From assembly GCA_903935355.1 (NCBI GenBank), contig CAIZRK010000034.1, positions 1 to 64,000 of the forward strand: a stretch of 64,000 nucleotides of DNA. Direction: 5' to 3'. Every line of letters begins with the position of its first letter. Within the stretch, counting starts at the first letter, position 1. The notes beneath the pieces are model-generated. The model worked only from the letters and a program-made list of their open reading frames with translations. It was not told the DNA's origin and made no database searches. The translations under genes and the position numbers were made by a program. The DNA is from an uncultured beta proteobacterium. Lineage in GTDB: Bacteria; Pseudomonadota; Gammaproteobacteria; Burkholderiales; Burkholderiaceae. Positions 8,694-16,410 of this stretch are shown one piece after another.

Positions 8694-9482
8694 ATTAAAT
8701 ACGTCATTAATCACCCCTTTATTGCCTTTGCTTTTACTTTTTTAGTATGCGCTCTGTCCGTCTGGTTCGGTAATGCGGTACTCAGCAAATATCGCACTCG
8801 AGATAGCGAGACCTCATTTGATTTAGGGATTATTCAAACCGGTACATTGACACTTTTGGGACTCATTATTGGCTTTACCTTCTCAATGGCCATTAATCGC
8901 CATGATCAAAGAGAGATCCTGGAAGAAGCAGAGGCTAATGCAATAGGTACTGAATATCTACGAGCCGATCTCCTGCCTGCCGCTTCAGCGGGAGCTGTAA
9001 AAGTGCTTTTAAATAGTTATCTTGATGAACGGATTTTATTTTATTCAAAGCAAGATCAGGAATCTGCAAAAGAAATTCATCAACGCACCAATGAACTCCA
9101 AAGAGCGCTCTGGGATGAAATTTTCCCAATTGCTCGCTCGCAAGGAACTCCCATGATGGCTTTGGTAGTGTCCGGGATGAATGATGTGCTTAATTCTCAA
9201 GGGTATACCCAAGCATCTTGGTGGAGTCGAATTCCTTTTCCAGCTTGGGGGCTTATGGGGGCTATTGCTGTTTGCGCCAATCTTTTAGTGGGTTTTGGCG
9301 CAAGAAACTTTACCCAAAATGTTGCCCTCTTTATGATGTTTCCCTTTGTTATTGCTGTTTCATTCTTCCTAATAGCGGATATTGATAGTCCAAGTAGCGG
9401 AGTGATTAAAATTGAACCTCGAAATCTGATCTTTTTAAAAAATTCCTTTAATCAAGGTAAAGTATTAGAACACCTTAAATAG
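8694..9482 (+). CDS. DUF4239 (bestrophin-like) membrane protein with apparent ATT start
   Basis: Downstream of the only in-frame TTG (8847) the protein reads LLGLIIGFTFSMAINRHDQR and EANAIGTEYLRADLLP, both characteristic of the DUF4239 family, whose members start with a transmembrane helix. The same frame stays open upstream and encodes that missing helix (INHPFIAFAFTFLVCALSVW), so the TTG is not the natural start: it has no Shine-Dalgarno and would remove the first helix. No ATG, GTG or TTG occurs in frame between the lldD stop and 8847. ATT at 8694 with AGGA about ten bases upstream is the best candidate and gives 262 residues. Two hydrophobic pairs flank a cytosolic middle. Either it uses a rare AUU start or the start codon has been lost. 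Confidence 0.65.
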   Translation: MKYVINHPFIAFAFTFLVCALSVWFGNAVLSKYRTRDSETSFDLGIIQTGTLTLLGLIIGFTFSMAINRHDQREILEEAEANAIGTEYLRADLLPAASAGAVKVLLNSYLDERILFYSKQDQESAKEIHQRTNELQRALWDEIFPIARSQGTPMMALVVSGMNDVLNSQGYTQASWWSRIPFPAWGLMGAIAVCANLLVGFGARNFTQNVALFMMFPFVIAVSFFLIADIDSPSSGVIKIEPRNLIFLKNSFNQGKVLEHLK

Positions 9483-9491
9483 GCGGTAAAT

Positions 9492-9683
9492 ATGAAGCGA
9501 GTAGTAGATGTCTATAAAGATCGTGGTCGAGAACTAGTCTGGACTTATGTGATTCACTTGGGAAATCTTGAATTTCATCCTGCTCAAGTCGATTTTGAGG
9601 TCGAGGCCTTAAGGCTTTCCCAGTTAGATAAACGTGGCCCCGCTAATGAACTGAGTGCCAAAGCTAGACTTTCTGTTAAATAA
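9492..9683 (+). CDS. Small hypothetical protein
   Basis: 63 residues, soluble, no recognised domain. It begins nine bases after the DUF4239 stop with AGGCGG upstream, so translation as the next gene of that transcript is plausible. The sequence contains a charged N-terminus (MKRVVDVYKDRGRELVW) and a central HLGNLEFHPAQVDFEVEAL segment. It overlaps the start region of no other solid gene. I cannot give a function. Confidence 0.5.
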   Translation: MKRVVDVYKDRGRELVWTYVIHLGNLEFHPAQVDFEVEALRLSQLDKRGPANELSAKARLSVK

Positions 9684-9690
9684 AAACTTG

Positions 9691-9864
9691 ATGAAACCGC
9701 TTAGCAAAAAAGCCAAGATGGCTATCGGCTGGACCATCCTCATGACAGTAGTGGGTACTGCAATGCTACATCAATGGGAATTCTTTGCAATGGGCTGTGC
9801 TTCAATAGCCCTGCTACTAGCCGCAAACCACTATGGCTTACTAAAAGACCCTGAAGATAAATAA
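9691..9864 (+). CDS. Small two-helix membrane protein
   Basis: 57 residues from the ATG at 9691; a GTG at 9655 in the same frame would add twelve residues inside the preceding gene. Two hydrophobic segments (MAIGWTILMTVVGTAML and FFAMGCASIALLLAANHYG) are separated by a short polar turn, with a basic N-terminus and acidic C-terminus (KDPEDK), which predicts both ends in the cytoplasm. No family recognised. No strong Shine-Dalgarno visible. Confidence 0.5.
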   Translation: MKPLSKKAKMAIGWTILMTVVGTAMLHQWEFFAMGCASIALLLAANHYGLLKDPEDK

Positions 9865-9871
9865 TGAGGCA

Positions 9872-10770
9872 TCACTCTTGAATCGCTGGGTAGTCCGTAT
9901 AACCTAATTGAGCACCGCCATAGAAAGTAGCGCGGTCATATGAATTTAATCTAGCGTTTGTTTTAAATCGCTCCGCTAAATCTGGATTAGAAATATATAA
10001 CCTTCCGTAAGCAACCGCATTAGCTAAACCTTCTTCCAAAACTGCCTCGCCCATCGCTTTATCGTAACCTCCAGCACTAATAAATTGGCCTTGTTAAGAT
10101 GCCCGAAATATTGCTGAGGCATTCGGGGCGCCTTCATTTAACTGATCGCTACCGCCGGCACTAGCAGCGCGTGGTTCAATCATATGCACATACGCTAAGT
10201 TATAACCATTTAACTGCTTCATTGCAGCGGTGAATAATTCTACTGGATCGCTATCACTGATATCGTTAAAACTGCCATGGGGTGATAGACGTACACCAAT
10301 CCGATTACTTGAAAAAACTGATCTAAAAGATATCCATTCGCAGCATGAACCTCTATCCCATCAACACCGGCTGCCTTAGCATTTTGGGCTGCTAATACAT
10401 AATCTTTTAAGAATTGCGCAATATCTTCAGATGTCATGGCTTTTGGCAATTCATAGTGATGTAATTACCAATCTACGCCGTAGGTTTGCCCAGCTGCCAT
10501 AACTGGGCAACGATAGTACCGCCCTGAGCATGCACTGCCTCAATAATTTCTTTCTAGGCAGCAGTTTGTTCTGCAGAGTAAATACCAGGGGTAGCAGGAT
10601 ATCCCATTCCTAGAGGAGAGATTTGGGTAGCTTCTGTAATGATTAGTCCAGCGCTAGCTCTTTGGCTGTAATAGGTTTTTGCCAGTAATGGCACACATTC
10701 TGGTTAAGGGATCCATCACAAGGCGATTTTTGAGACGGATGTCACCGAGCATTACGGGTGTAAATATCAT
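9872..10770 (-). pseudogene. Old yellow enzyme (NADH:flavin oxidoreductase, NemA-like) pseudogene
   Basis: Read on the minus strand from ATG at 10770, the N-terminus IFTPVMLGDIRLKNRLVMDP is typical of old yellow enzymes. After ITGK the frame shifts (near 10670) and homology continues with [20 protein letters not shown]. In-frame stops follow: TAG at 10556-10554 where the family has Trp, TAG at 10475-10473, and TAA at 10096-10094. Stretches are missing after the first catalytic segment and after GYLLDQFF, where a frame change resumes at NRIGVRLSPHGSFNDISDSD. The C-terminal part YGRLYISNPDLAERF and FYGGAQLGYTDYP is intact. With at least two frame changes, three stops and deletions it cannot make a working enzyme. 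Confidence 0.92.
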
Positions 10771-10896
10771 TTCTGTTTCGGAGATTGCGATTTTCCTTAT
10801 TGACTCTATTGAATGATTGAATTTTTGACTAATGTTAAATGCCCGCAATCCATTGCATAGTGATGAAACACATTTTATTCATTAATTCAACAGTTT

Positions 10897-11222
10897 ATGC
10901 ATGCTTTTGGACACTTAGACCTACTCTACCCTGCTAATGCCATAACCCCCATTCGCGCTTTGGAAATCGCCATTGAAGGTGAAACCTATGAATACAGTGA
11001 AATGTATCGAGGTTTTCGGAAAACTGCGCTCGAAGAAGGTAATGATGCAGCAATTGAAGAAATTGATCAGCAAATTACCGAGTCTAAAGAACATGCTGCG
11101 CAATTTGGGGCGGTATTGACTAAAGCAGCTAAACGCTTTGCAGCTCTGGCCAATGTAGAAGAGCGGTATGCCAATCACTACAAAAAACCTTAGAAAAAGC
11201 AAAGGTATTAGCCGTTCAGTAA
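10897..11222 (+). pseudogene. Rubrerythrin remnant, 5'-truncated and frameshifted near the 3' end
   Basis: The open frame at 10897-11193 encodes only the second half of a rubrerythrin: HAFGHLDLL (normally deep inside the protein, after the first helix pair) and GETYEYSEMYRGFRKTALEEG, carrying diiron ligands. The first two helices with their Glu ligands are not found upstream. At the other end, an A6 run (11182-11187) precedes an early stop. One more A would continue the frame as KKTLEKAKVLAVQ to a TAA at 11220-11222, matching the usual rubrerythrin tail. Loss at both ends argues for a relic. It sits between the old-yellow-enzyme pseudogene and rubredoxin. Confidence 0.75.
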
Positions 11223-11282
11223 GCGCCAACCTAAGAACTCAATTGAATTTAAACTAACAGACAACTTGATTAAGGAAATATC

Positions 11283-11450
11283 ATGAAAACTTGGCAATGC
11301 ATCGTATGTGGCTTCATTTATGACGAAGCTCAAGGCTTACCTACAGAGGGTATTACAGCTGGAACTGCTTGGGCTGACATCCCAGAAGATTGGGAGTGTC
11401 CCGACTGTGGGGTAGCTAAATCTGATTTTGAAATGGTTCAGGTAGGCTGA
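11283..11450 (+). CDS. rubA: Rubredoxin
   Basis: 55 residues, translated directly from the sequence. Two CxxCG knuckles are present: CIVCG at residues 6-10 and CPDCG at 39-43, with the linker Asp-Glu-Ala, GITAGTAW and DIPEDWECP of classical rubredoxins. The four cysteines hold one iron. AAGGAA precedes the ATG at normal spacing. It is a small cytoplasmic one-electron carrier. The reductase gene begins 56 bases downstream, so the pair likely works together, passing NADH electrons to a rubredoxin-dependent acceptor. The intended partner may once have been the now-broken rubrerythrin upstream. Confidence 0.95.
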   Translation: MKTWQCIVCGFIYDEAQGLPTEGITAGTAWADIPEDWECPDCGVAKSDFEMVQVG

Positions 11451-11506
11451 AAATCTAGCTGCAGCTACTCCCTCTATTTTTCTCTGTTTGATAAGGAAAC
11501 CCAGCT

Positions 11507-12676
11507 TTGGATCAATTCAACTCACAATCCCAACCCGCGATTGTCGTCGTTGGTAGCGGGTTGGCTGGATATACCGTCATCCGAGAAATTCGGAAATTAG
11601 ATAAAACGGTGCCCATCACTCTAGTAACTAGAGAGCCCGGCTACTTTTATTCTAAGCCAATGCTTTCTACTGCTTTGGCTAGCAATAAAAGTGTAGATCA
11701 ACTTATCTCGACTAATGCTGATGGCATGGCGACCCAATTGGGACTCACCATCCTTAAGACTACCAGCGTCTTGTCAATCGATTCTCATTTACAAACCATC
11801 ACAACTTCAAAAGGCGTACTGCCATACAGTAAATTGGTGATGGCTTTGGGCGCAGATCAAATTAGACTCCCCATACAAGGTAATGCGGCTGCACAAATAT
11901 TGACAGTAAATGACTTGGAAGATTACGCCCAATTTAGGCGCAGTATTTCTGGGAAAAAGAAAGTGGTCATCTTAGGTGCTGGCCTGATTGGATGTGAATT
12001 CGCTAACGATCTTGTCTTAGGTTCTTATGAGGTAGAAGTCATTGATCTAGCTCCACAGGCTTTGGGTCGCTTACTTCCAAAGGCTGCTGCTTTAGAACTG
12101 CAGAGAAAATTGAGTGCCGCAGGTGTTCAATGGCATTTTGGTACTACTGTGAATTCAATTGACCATAGCGCTGATGAATTAAAAATTACCTTAGCCAATG
12201 GCACAGTCATCACAAGTGATGTTGTACTCTCTGCAGTAGGATTAAGGCCTCGCTTAGATTTAGCAAAAGCAGCAGGTATTAGCACTGGGATTGGCATTCA
12301 AGTCAATCGCCAATTAGAAACTAGCGCTAAAAATATCTATTCCATTGGTGACTGCGCCCAGGTCGATGGCTTGGTTTTGCCTTACGTAATGCCGATCATG
12401 CAAGCCGCCCGAGCATTGGCTCCAAACCTGCTAGGTCAAGAGATTCCCCTTATCTATCCAGCAATGCCTGTCATGGTTAAGACGCCCGCACTTCCCACCA
12501 TTGTCTCTCCGCCCACCAAAGGCTCTCAGGGTGATTGGAAAATCCACGCCATTGAAGGCGGACTTGAAGCCCGCTTTGAATCTGCTGAAGGTAAGTTACT
12601 CGGATTTGCGCTTCTTGGAACTGCTACGGCTGAACGCAGCGCACTAACAAAAGAATTACCGGCGATTCTAGAATAA
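11507..12676 (+). CDS. FAD-dependent NADH:rubredoxin reductase
   Basis: 389 residues of the two-dinucleotide-fold reductase family. The FAD motif is VVVGSGLAGYTVIRE at the N-terminus, the NAD motif VVILGAGLIGCEFANDL lies near residue 156, and the second FAD motif IYSIGDCAQVDG is in the C-terminal half. Members such as AlkT and RubB reduce rubredoxin with NADH. The start is TTG with AAGGAAA about ten bases upstream; no ATG fits better. It lies directly after rubredoxin and ends at a terminator, giving a two-gene transcription unit. Confidence 0.88.
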   Translation: MDQFNSQSQPAIVVVGSGLAGYTVIREIRKLDKTVPITLVTREPGYFYSKPMLSTALASNKSVDQLISTNADGMATQLGLTILKTTSVLSIDSHLQTITTSKGVLPYSKLVMALGADQIRLPIQGNAAAQILTVNDLEDYAQFRRSISGKKKVVILGAGLIGCEFANDLVLGSYEVEVIDLAPQALGRLLPKAAALELQRKLSAAGVQWHFGTTVNSIDHSADELKITLANGTVITSDVVLSAVGLRPRLDLAKAAGISTGIGIQVNRQLETSAKNIYSIGDCAQVDGLVLPYVMPIMQAARALAPNLLGQEIPLIYPAMPVMVKTPALPTIVSPPTKGSQGDWKIHAIEGGLEARFESAEGKLLGFALLGTATAERSALTKELPAILE

Positions 12677-12710
12677 GTTTTTGCAATAGATATTAATCTC
12701 GGTGAACAAC

Positions 12711-12740
12711 AAAAGAGTCCCGCAGGCGGGACTCTTTTTT
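12711..12740. terminator. Bidirectional Rho-independent terminator
   Basis: AAAGAGTCCCG pairs with CGGGACTCTTT around a short CAGG loop, with A residues before and T residues after the stem. It lies between two convergent genes, the rubredoxin reductase and the PuuD-like gene, and can serve both strands. Confidence 0.9.
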
Positions 12741-12759
12741 AAGACTAAAACTAGGCCGA

Positions 12760-13353
12760 TTAAGAAACGATCACAAACCAAGTAGTATTGTGTGATTGCG
12801 CAACCATTAAGAACAACATTGGCACAGAAAGGATGGTATTAAAACGAGAAGTCAACATCGCAAAGCGTGCTGACTTGGCTTTGACTTCAGGCTCAACAGT
12901 AACAATACCGAGCGCACGCTTTTGATTTGGCCAAATGATGAACCACACATTGAAAGCCATGATCAAAGCAATCCACATGCCCAATCCAATAGCGCGAAAA
13001 GGTGCCTGTAAAGTAAATGCTTGATGTGCATACCCGTTCAGGATTGCCAGAATTAACCCGCTTACAACAGTAAAGAGTGCCGCCCAACGAAACCAAAACA
13101 ATGCTTCAGGGGCAATTACCTTACCAATCGCCGGCTTTTGCTCATCAGGAATTTTTGCCATAGATGGAATTTGGACAAAATTAAAGTACCAGAGCAATCC
13201 AATCCACATAATCCCAACCATGACATGTATCCAGCGGAATAAGAAAGGCAATTCTAAAGTGCTGAGATTAACGCCTAAAGCCAAGATAATTAAAATAAGG
13301 AGCACAAAGCCCGCTAATACAGTGCGTCCTAATGAGGTCAAAATGGATGTCAT
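12760..13353 (-). CDS. PuuD-like urate hydroxylase N-terminal-type membrane protein
   Basis: 197 residues with about five membrane helices. The segment RWIHVMVGIMWIGLLWYFNF followed by VQIPSMAKIPDEQKP is the hallmark of the Urate_ox_N domain found at the N-terminus of bacterial PuuD. The C-terminal cytochrome c domain of full PuuD is absent, so urate oxidation is not assured; short stand-alone versions are common in betaproteobacteria without a purine pathway. AGGAAG precedes the ATG. It follows sodB by 31 bases on the same strand and may be co-transcribed. No purine catabolic genes are nearby. Confidence 0.7.
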   Translation of the reverse strand: MTSILTSLGRTVLAGFVLLILIILALGVNLSTLELPFLFRWIHVMVGIMWIGLLWYFNFVQIPSMAKIPDEQKPAIGKVIAPEALFWFRWAALFTVVSGLILAILNGYAHQAFTLQAPFRAIGLGMWIALIMAFNVWFIIWPNQKRALGIVTVEPEVKAKSARFAMLTSRFNTILSVPMLFLMVAQSHNTTWFVIVS

Positions 13354-13372
13354 AAATAAGCTTCCTAAATAT

Positions 13373-13390
13373 GCCTAATTCAAATTAGGC
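13373..13390 (-). other. Inverted repeat over the sodB stop codon
   Basis: GCCTAATT and AATTAGGC are perfect inverted repeats separated by two bases, centred on the sodB stop. On the sodB transcript it would form a small AU-rich hairpin. No U tract follows in the sodB direction, so it is not a typical terminator; it could be a processing or stability element between sodB and the next gene. Confidence 0.4.
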
Positions 13391-13963
13391 GAAATTTTCA
13401 TTAGCAAAATCCCAGCTCACTAAATTCCAGAAGTTTTCCAAATATTTAGGGCGAGCATTGCGAGTATCAATGTAATAAGCATGCTCCCATACATCACAAG
13501 TCATTAATGGCTTTGATTCTGTTGTGAGTGGGGTTGCTGCGTTACTTGTGGAGACTAAATCAAGACTACCATCAGGCTTTTTCACTAGCCATGCCCAGCC
13601 AGAGCCAAAGGTACCCACCGCACACTTAGTGAATTCTTCTTTGAACTTATCGAATGAACCCCACTTAGCATTAATAGCATCTGCTAAAGGACCAGTAGGC
13701 GCCCCACCACCATCTGGAGACATACTATTCCAGTAAAAGGTGTGATTCCAAACCTGAGCTGCATTGTTGAAAATACCGCCTGAGGATTTTTTAATAATAT
13801 CTTCTAAAGAGGAATTTTCAAACTCAGTGGTTTTAATGAGGCTATTCAAATTGGTCACATAGGTTTGGTGATGCTTACCATAGTGGTACTCAAGTGTTTC
13901 TTTTGAAATAAATGGGGTGAGCGCATCGAGAGCGTATGGCAACTGGGGTAAAGCATGTTCCAT
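13385..13963 (-). CDS. sodB: Iron superoxide dismutase
   Basis: 192 residues, the normal size of bacterial Fe-SOD. Metal ligands are visible: His27 in [10 protein letters not shown], His74 in [12 protein letters not shown], and the C-terminal Asp and His in [11 protein letters not shown]. The [14 protein letters not shown] stretch, with Gln close to the metal, favours iron over manganese. It converts cytoplasmic superoxide to peroxide and oxygen. It is adjacent to the rubredoxin/rubrerythrin patch, which fits an oxygen-defence neighbourhood. Confidence 0.95.
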   Translation of the reverse strand: MEHALPQLPYALDALTPFISKETLEYHYGKHHQTYVTNLNSLIKTTEFENSSLEDIIKKSSGGIFNNAAQVWNHTFYWNSMSPDGGGAPTGPLADAINAKWGSFDKFKEEFTKCAVGTFGSGWAWLVKKPDGSLDLVSTSNAATPLTTESKPLMTCDVWEHAYYIDTRNARPKYLENFWNLVSWDFANENFA

Positions 13964-14106
13964 TATGGTTCCTTATAAAATGAGATTGAATAAGCAAATA
14001 CAGTGCTGATATTTGCTGTAACTATAGACTATTCTGGCTTTTTTGTTTGTCTGAGCAAAAATCCTGATTTCTTCCTTAAAATAGACACTTAGTCCATTAA
14101 GGTGCA

Positions 14107-15066
14107 TTGTTTTACTACCCTATGTCCCAGCTAAATAAATCCTCCCGTCCAAAACGAATCTTTATTCAAGAGGTGGTTACACGCGATGGTTTTCAGGCCG
14201 AACGTGTTTTTATCCCTACCGAGGAAAAAATTGCCTTAATTAATCGCCTTGGTCGTGCAGGCTACGCCAAAATTGAGGTTAGCTCATTTACTAGTCCTAA
14301 AGCGATCCCCATGCTGGCAGATGCGCAAGCGGTGATGCTTGGCATTGAGCGCGTTCCCGGAGTGGAGTACACCGCCTTAATTCCCAATCTGAAAGGTGCC
14401 GAGCGCGCGATAGAGGTTGATGTAGATGAATTTAATTTAGTCATGTCGGTGAGCGAGATGCACAATCAAGCAAACCTCAAAATGAGTCGCGAAGATTCAT
14501 TTAAGGCACTTAGCCAAGTAATTGATCTAGCTCACGCTAATCAAACAGCAACCAATATCTCTCTATCCACCAGTTTTGGCTGCCCCATGTCCGGCATTAC
14601 ACCGCTTGCAGACTTAATGTATTGGATAGATCGTTTTGCAAATACAGGCGTTCGTGGGATCTCTATTTGCGATACCACTGGCATGGGCAATCCCGCCCAA
14701 GTTCAAAGAGTTTGCGAAGCCGCGCAATCTAAATACCCAGAACTACAGTGGACAGTGCATTTTCATAACACTAGAGGAATGGGCTTAGCCAATGCCCTTG
14801 CTGCCCTCAATACTGGTATTGATCGCTACGATTCTTCGTTAGGCGGACTTGGTGGATGTCCTTATGCACCTGGTGCAACGGGCAATATCTGCACTGAAGA
14901 GTTAGTGCATATGTTTGATCTGATGGGTTTAGATACCCATATGAACATTGACGCACTCCTTGAGTGCGCTCAAGATTTGCAAAAGCTTATTGGCAGAACT
15001 TTGCCAAGCCAATTATTAATGGCCGGCAAAGTCGATAGACTGCATACCTTACCTTATCAAAGGTAG
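14107..15066 (+). CDS. Hydroxymethylglutaryl-CoA lyase
   Basis: TIM-barrel lyase that cleaves HMG-CoA to acetoacetate and acetyl-CoA, the last step of leucine breakdown. The active-site Arg-Asp pair is in VTRDGFQAE, metal-binding HFHNTRGMGLAN lies in the middle, and GGLGGCPYAPGATGN carries the catalytic cysteine signature of the family. The frame opens at TTG 14107, but ATG at 14122 (MSQLNKSS) gives a more usual N-terminus; AAGGTG at 14099 fits neither spacing well. The convergent neighbour is 3-hydroxybutyrate dehydrogenase, which uses the acetoacetate product. Confidence 0.9.
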   Translation: MFYYPMSQLNKSSRPKRIFIQEVVTRDGFQAERVFIPTEEKIALINRLGRAGYAKIEVSSFTSPKAIPMLADAQAVMLGIERVPGVEYTALIPNLKGAERAIEVDVDEFNLVMSVSEMHNQANLKMSREDSFKALSQVIDLAHANQTATNISLSTSFGCPMSGITPLADLMYWIDRFANTGVRGISICDTTGMGNPAQVQRVCEAAQSKYPELQWTVHFHNTRGMGLANALAALNTGIDRYDSSLGGLGGCPYAPGATGNICTEELVHMFDLMGLDTHMNIDALLECAQDLQKLIGRTLPSQLLMAGKVDRLHTLPYQR

Positions 15067-15075
15067 ATATTGCGC

Positions 15076-15852
15076 TTATTGCGCAGTCCAGCCACCATCC
15101 ATATTCCAAGCTACGCCACGAACTTCAGAAGCATCAGCCCCACATAAAAATACGGCCAAGGCACCTATTTGCTCTGGGGCAACAAATCCACCTGATGGCT
15201 GCTTCTCAGAAACCAAAGCATTCTTAGCTACTTCATCAGAAACCCCATCTCGCTGCGCGCGGGCATCTACTTGCTTTTGAACCAGTGGTGTTAATACCCA
15301 ACCAGGACAAATTGCATTACAAGTAATTCCTGTTTTGGCATTCTCAAGCGCAGTAACTTTTGTTAAACCTACAATGCCATGTTTAGCAGCAACATAAGCT
15401 GCTTTTTGTGTAGAAGCTACCAAACCATGAATAGAGGCGATATTAATAATACGTCCCCAGTTTCTCTTTTTCATTCCAGGCAATGCATGATGTGATGTAT
15501 AGAATGCTGAGCTTAAATTAATCGCAATAATAGATTCCCACTTATCCGCTGGAAAATCTTCCACATTTGCGGTGAACTGAATACCTGCGTTATTTACCAA
15601 AATATCAAGTGTGCCAAAACGTTTTTCAGTGTGCTTAATGAGGTCTTCAATTTCCGCCGGTTTACTCATATCAGCACCGTGATAATCCACTTCAACACCA
15701 CATGCTTTAATCTGAGTAATGGCAGCGTCCTTTTCCCCAAAACCATTAACCATAATATTGGCGCCCTGCTTCGCTAATGCAATTGCAATTGCCAAACCAA
15801 TGCCACTCGTAGAGCCAGTGACTAATGCTGTTTTACCTTTAAATTGGGACAT
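15076..15852 (-). CDS. bdhA: 3-hydroxybutyrate dehydrogenase (SDR family)
   Basis: 258 residues from the ATG at 15852 (MSQFKGK); an upstream ATG at 15897 would add an unlikely 15 residues. It shows the short-chain dehydrogenase hallmarks: the NAD motif TGSTSGIGLAIA, NNAG (in LVNNAGIQFT), catalytic Ser in NIASIHG, and YVAAK. The length and the C-terminal WNMDGGWTAQ match bacterial 3-hydroxybutyrate dehydrogenases, which interconvert acetoacetate and 3-hydroxybutyrate with NAD. It sits tail to tail with HMG-CoA lyase, so the two plausibly link leucine or ketone-body carbon to polyhydroxybutyrate metabolism. Confidence 0.9.
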   Translation of the reverse strand: MSQFKGKTALVTGSTSGIGLAIAIALAKQGANIMVNGFGEKDAAITQIKACGVEVDYHGADMSKPAEIEDLIKHTEKRFGTLDILVNNAGIQFTANVEDFPADKWESIIAINLSSAFYTSHHALPGMKKRNWGRIINIASIHGLVASTQKAAYVAAKHGIVGLTKVTALENAKTGITCNAICPGWVLTPLVQKQVDARAQRDGVSDEVAKNALVSEKQPSGGFVAPEQIGALAVFLCGADASEVRGVAWNMDGGWTAQ

Positions 15853-15906
15853 GTTTACATTCTCGAGAAGGGTTTTAATGAAAGAAATAGCATACAACGA
15901 AAATAT

Positions 15907-16410
15907 TTAAATTAGATGAAGCCAATGGCCTAATTGGTGCCAAACACTTGTTGGTACTAATGTCAGAAGCCAAGTCATGGTTAAGTAGCGCAGTAGTTTA
16001 CCGATAAACATATATATTAAACAGGGTAACCACGGTAAACGAAGCCAGCCAGCAGCCAAACAAAGGGGGTCCCCCAGTCCTGGAAGCCAAGAAAGTAATA
16101 GCATCTTAGGGCCCCGCTTTTCAAGCCAAGCTTGCATCCTCCCATGAATTGGCCCCTTCAGTGATTCATAGCCATTTCTTCCAATTAAACCTAACCACCA
16201 ATCGGTCATACCGCCCAGGGTATTACCAATGGTAGCCACGCCAATTGCAACCCAATAAAACTGAGGATTAAGGGAGATATAGCCAAAGAGCATTGGCTCA
16301 GAACCGATGGGGATGAGCGTTGCTGAAATAAAAGCACTGATAAATACTGCAGGTAGACCGATGGAAGGCATTCCAAACAGGTCAAAAAAATGCTCGAGCA
16401 TTTGCTCCAT
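15907..16410 (-). CDS. YqaA-family (DedA/SNARE-associated type) membrane protein
   Basis: 167 residues with several hydrophobic segments. FISATLIPIGSEPMLFGY and IGNTLGGMTDWWLG are recognisable YqaA/DedA features, followed by an amphipathic RMQAWLEKRGPKMLLLSWLPGLGDPLCLAAG region. The family may move lipids or lipid carriers across the inner membrane; specific function is unsettled. Its ATG overlaps the stop of the upstream CoA-transferase gene (TAATG), so translation is probably coupled, though the two functions have no obvious link. Confidence 0.82.
   Translation of the reverse strand: MEQMLEHFFDLFGMPSIGLPAVFISAFISATLIPIGSEPMLFGYISLNPQFYWVAIGVATIGNTLGGMTDWWLGLIGRNGYESLKGPIHGRMQAWLEKRGPKMLLLSWLPGLGDPLCLAAGWLRLPWLPCLIYMFIGKLLRYLTMTWLLTLVPTSVWHQLGHWLHLI

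Noticed and set aside
8847-9482. DUF4239 gene starting at TTG 8847
   Set aside because: No Shine-Dalgarno precedes it and it would discard an in-frame transmembrane helix expected for the family.
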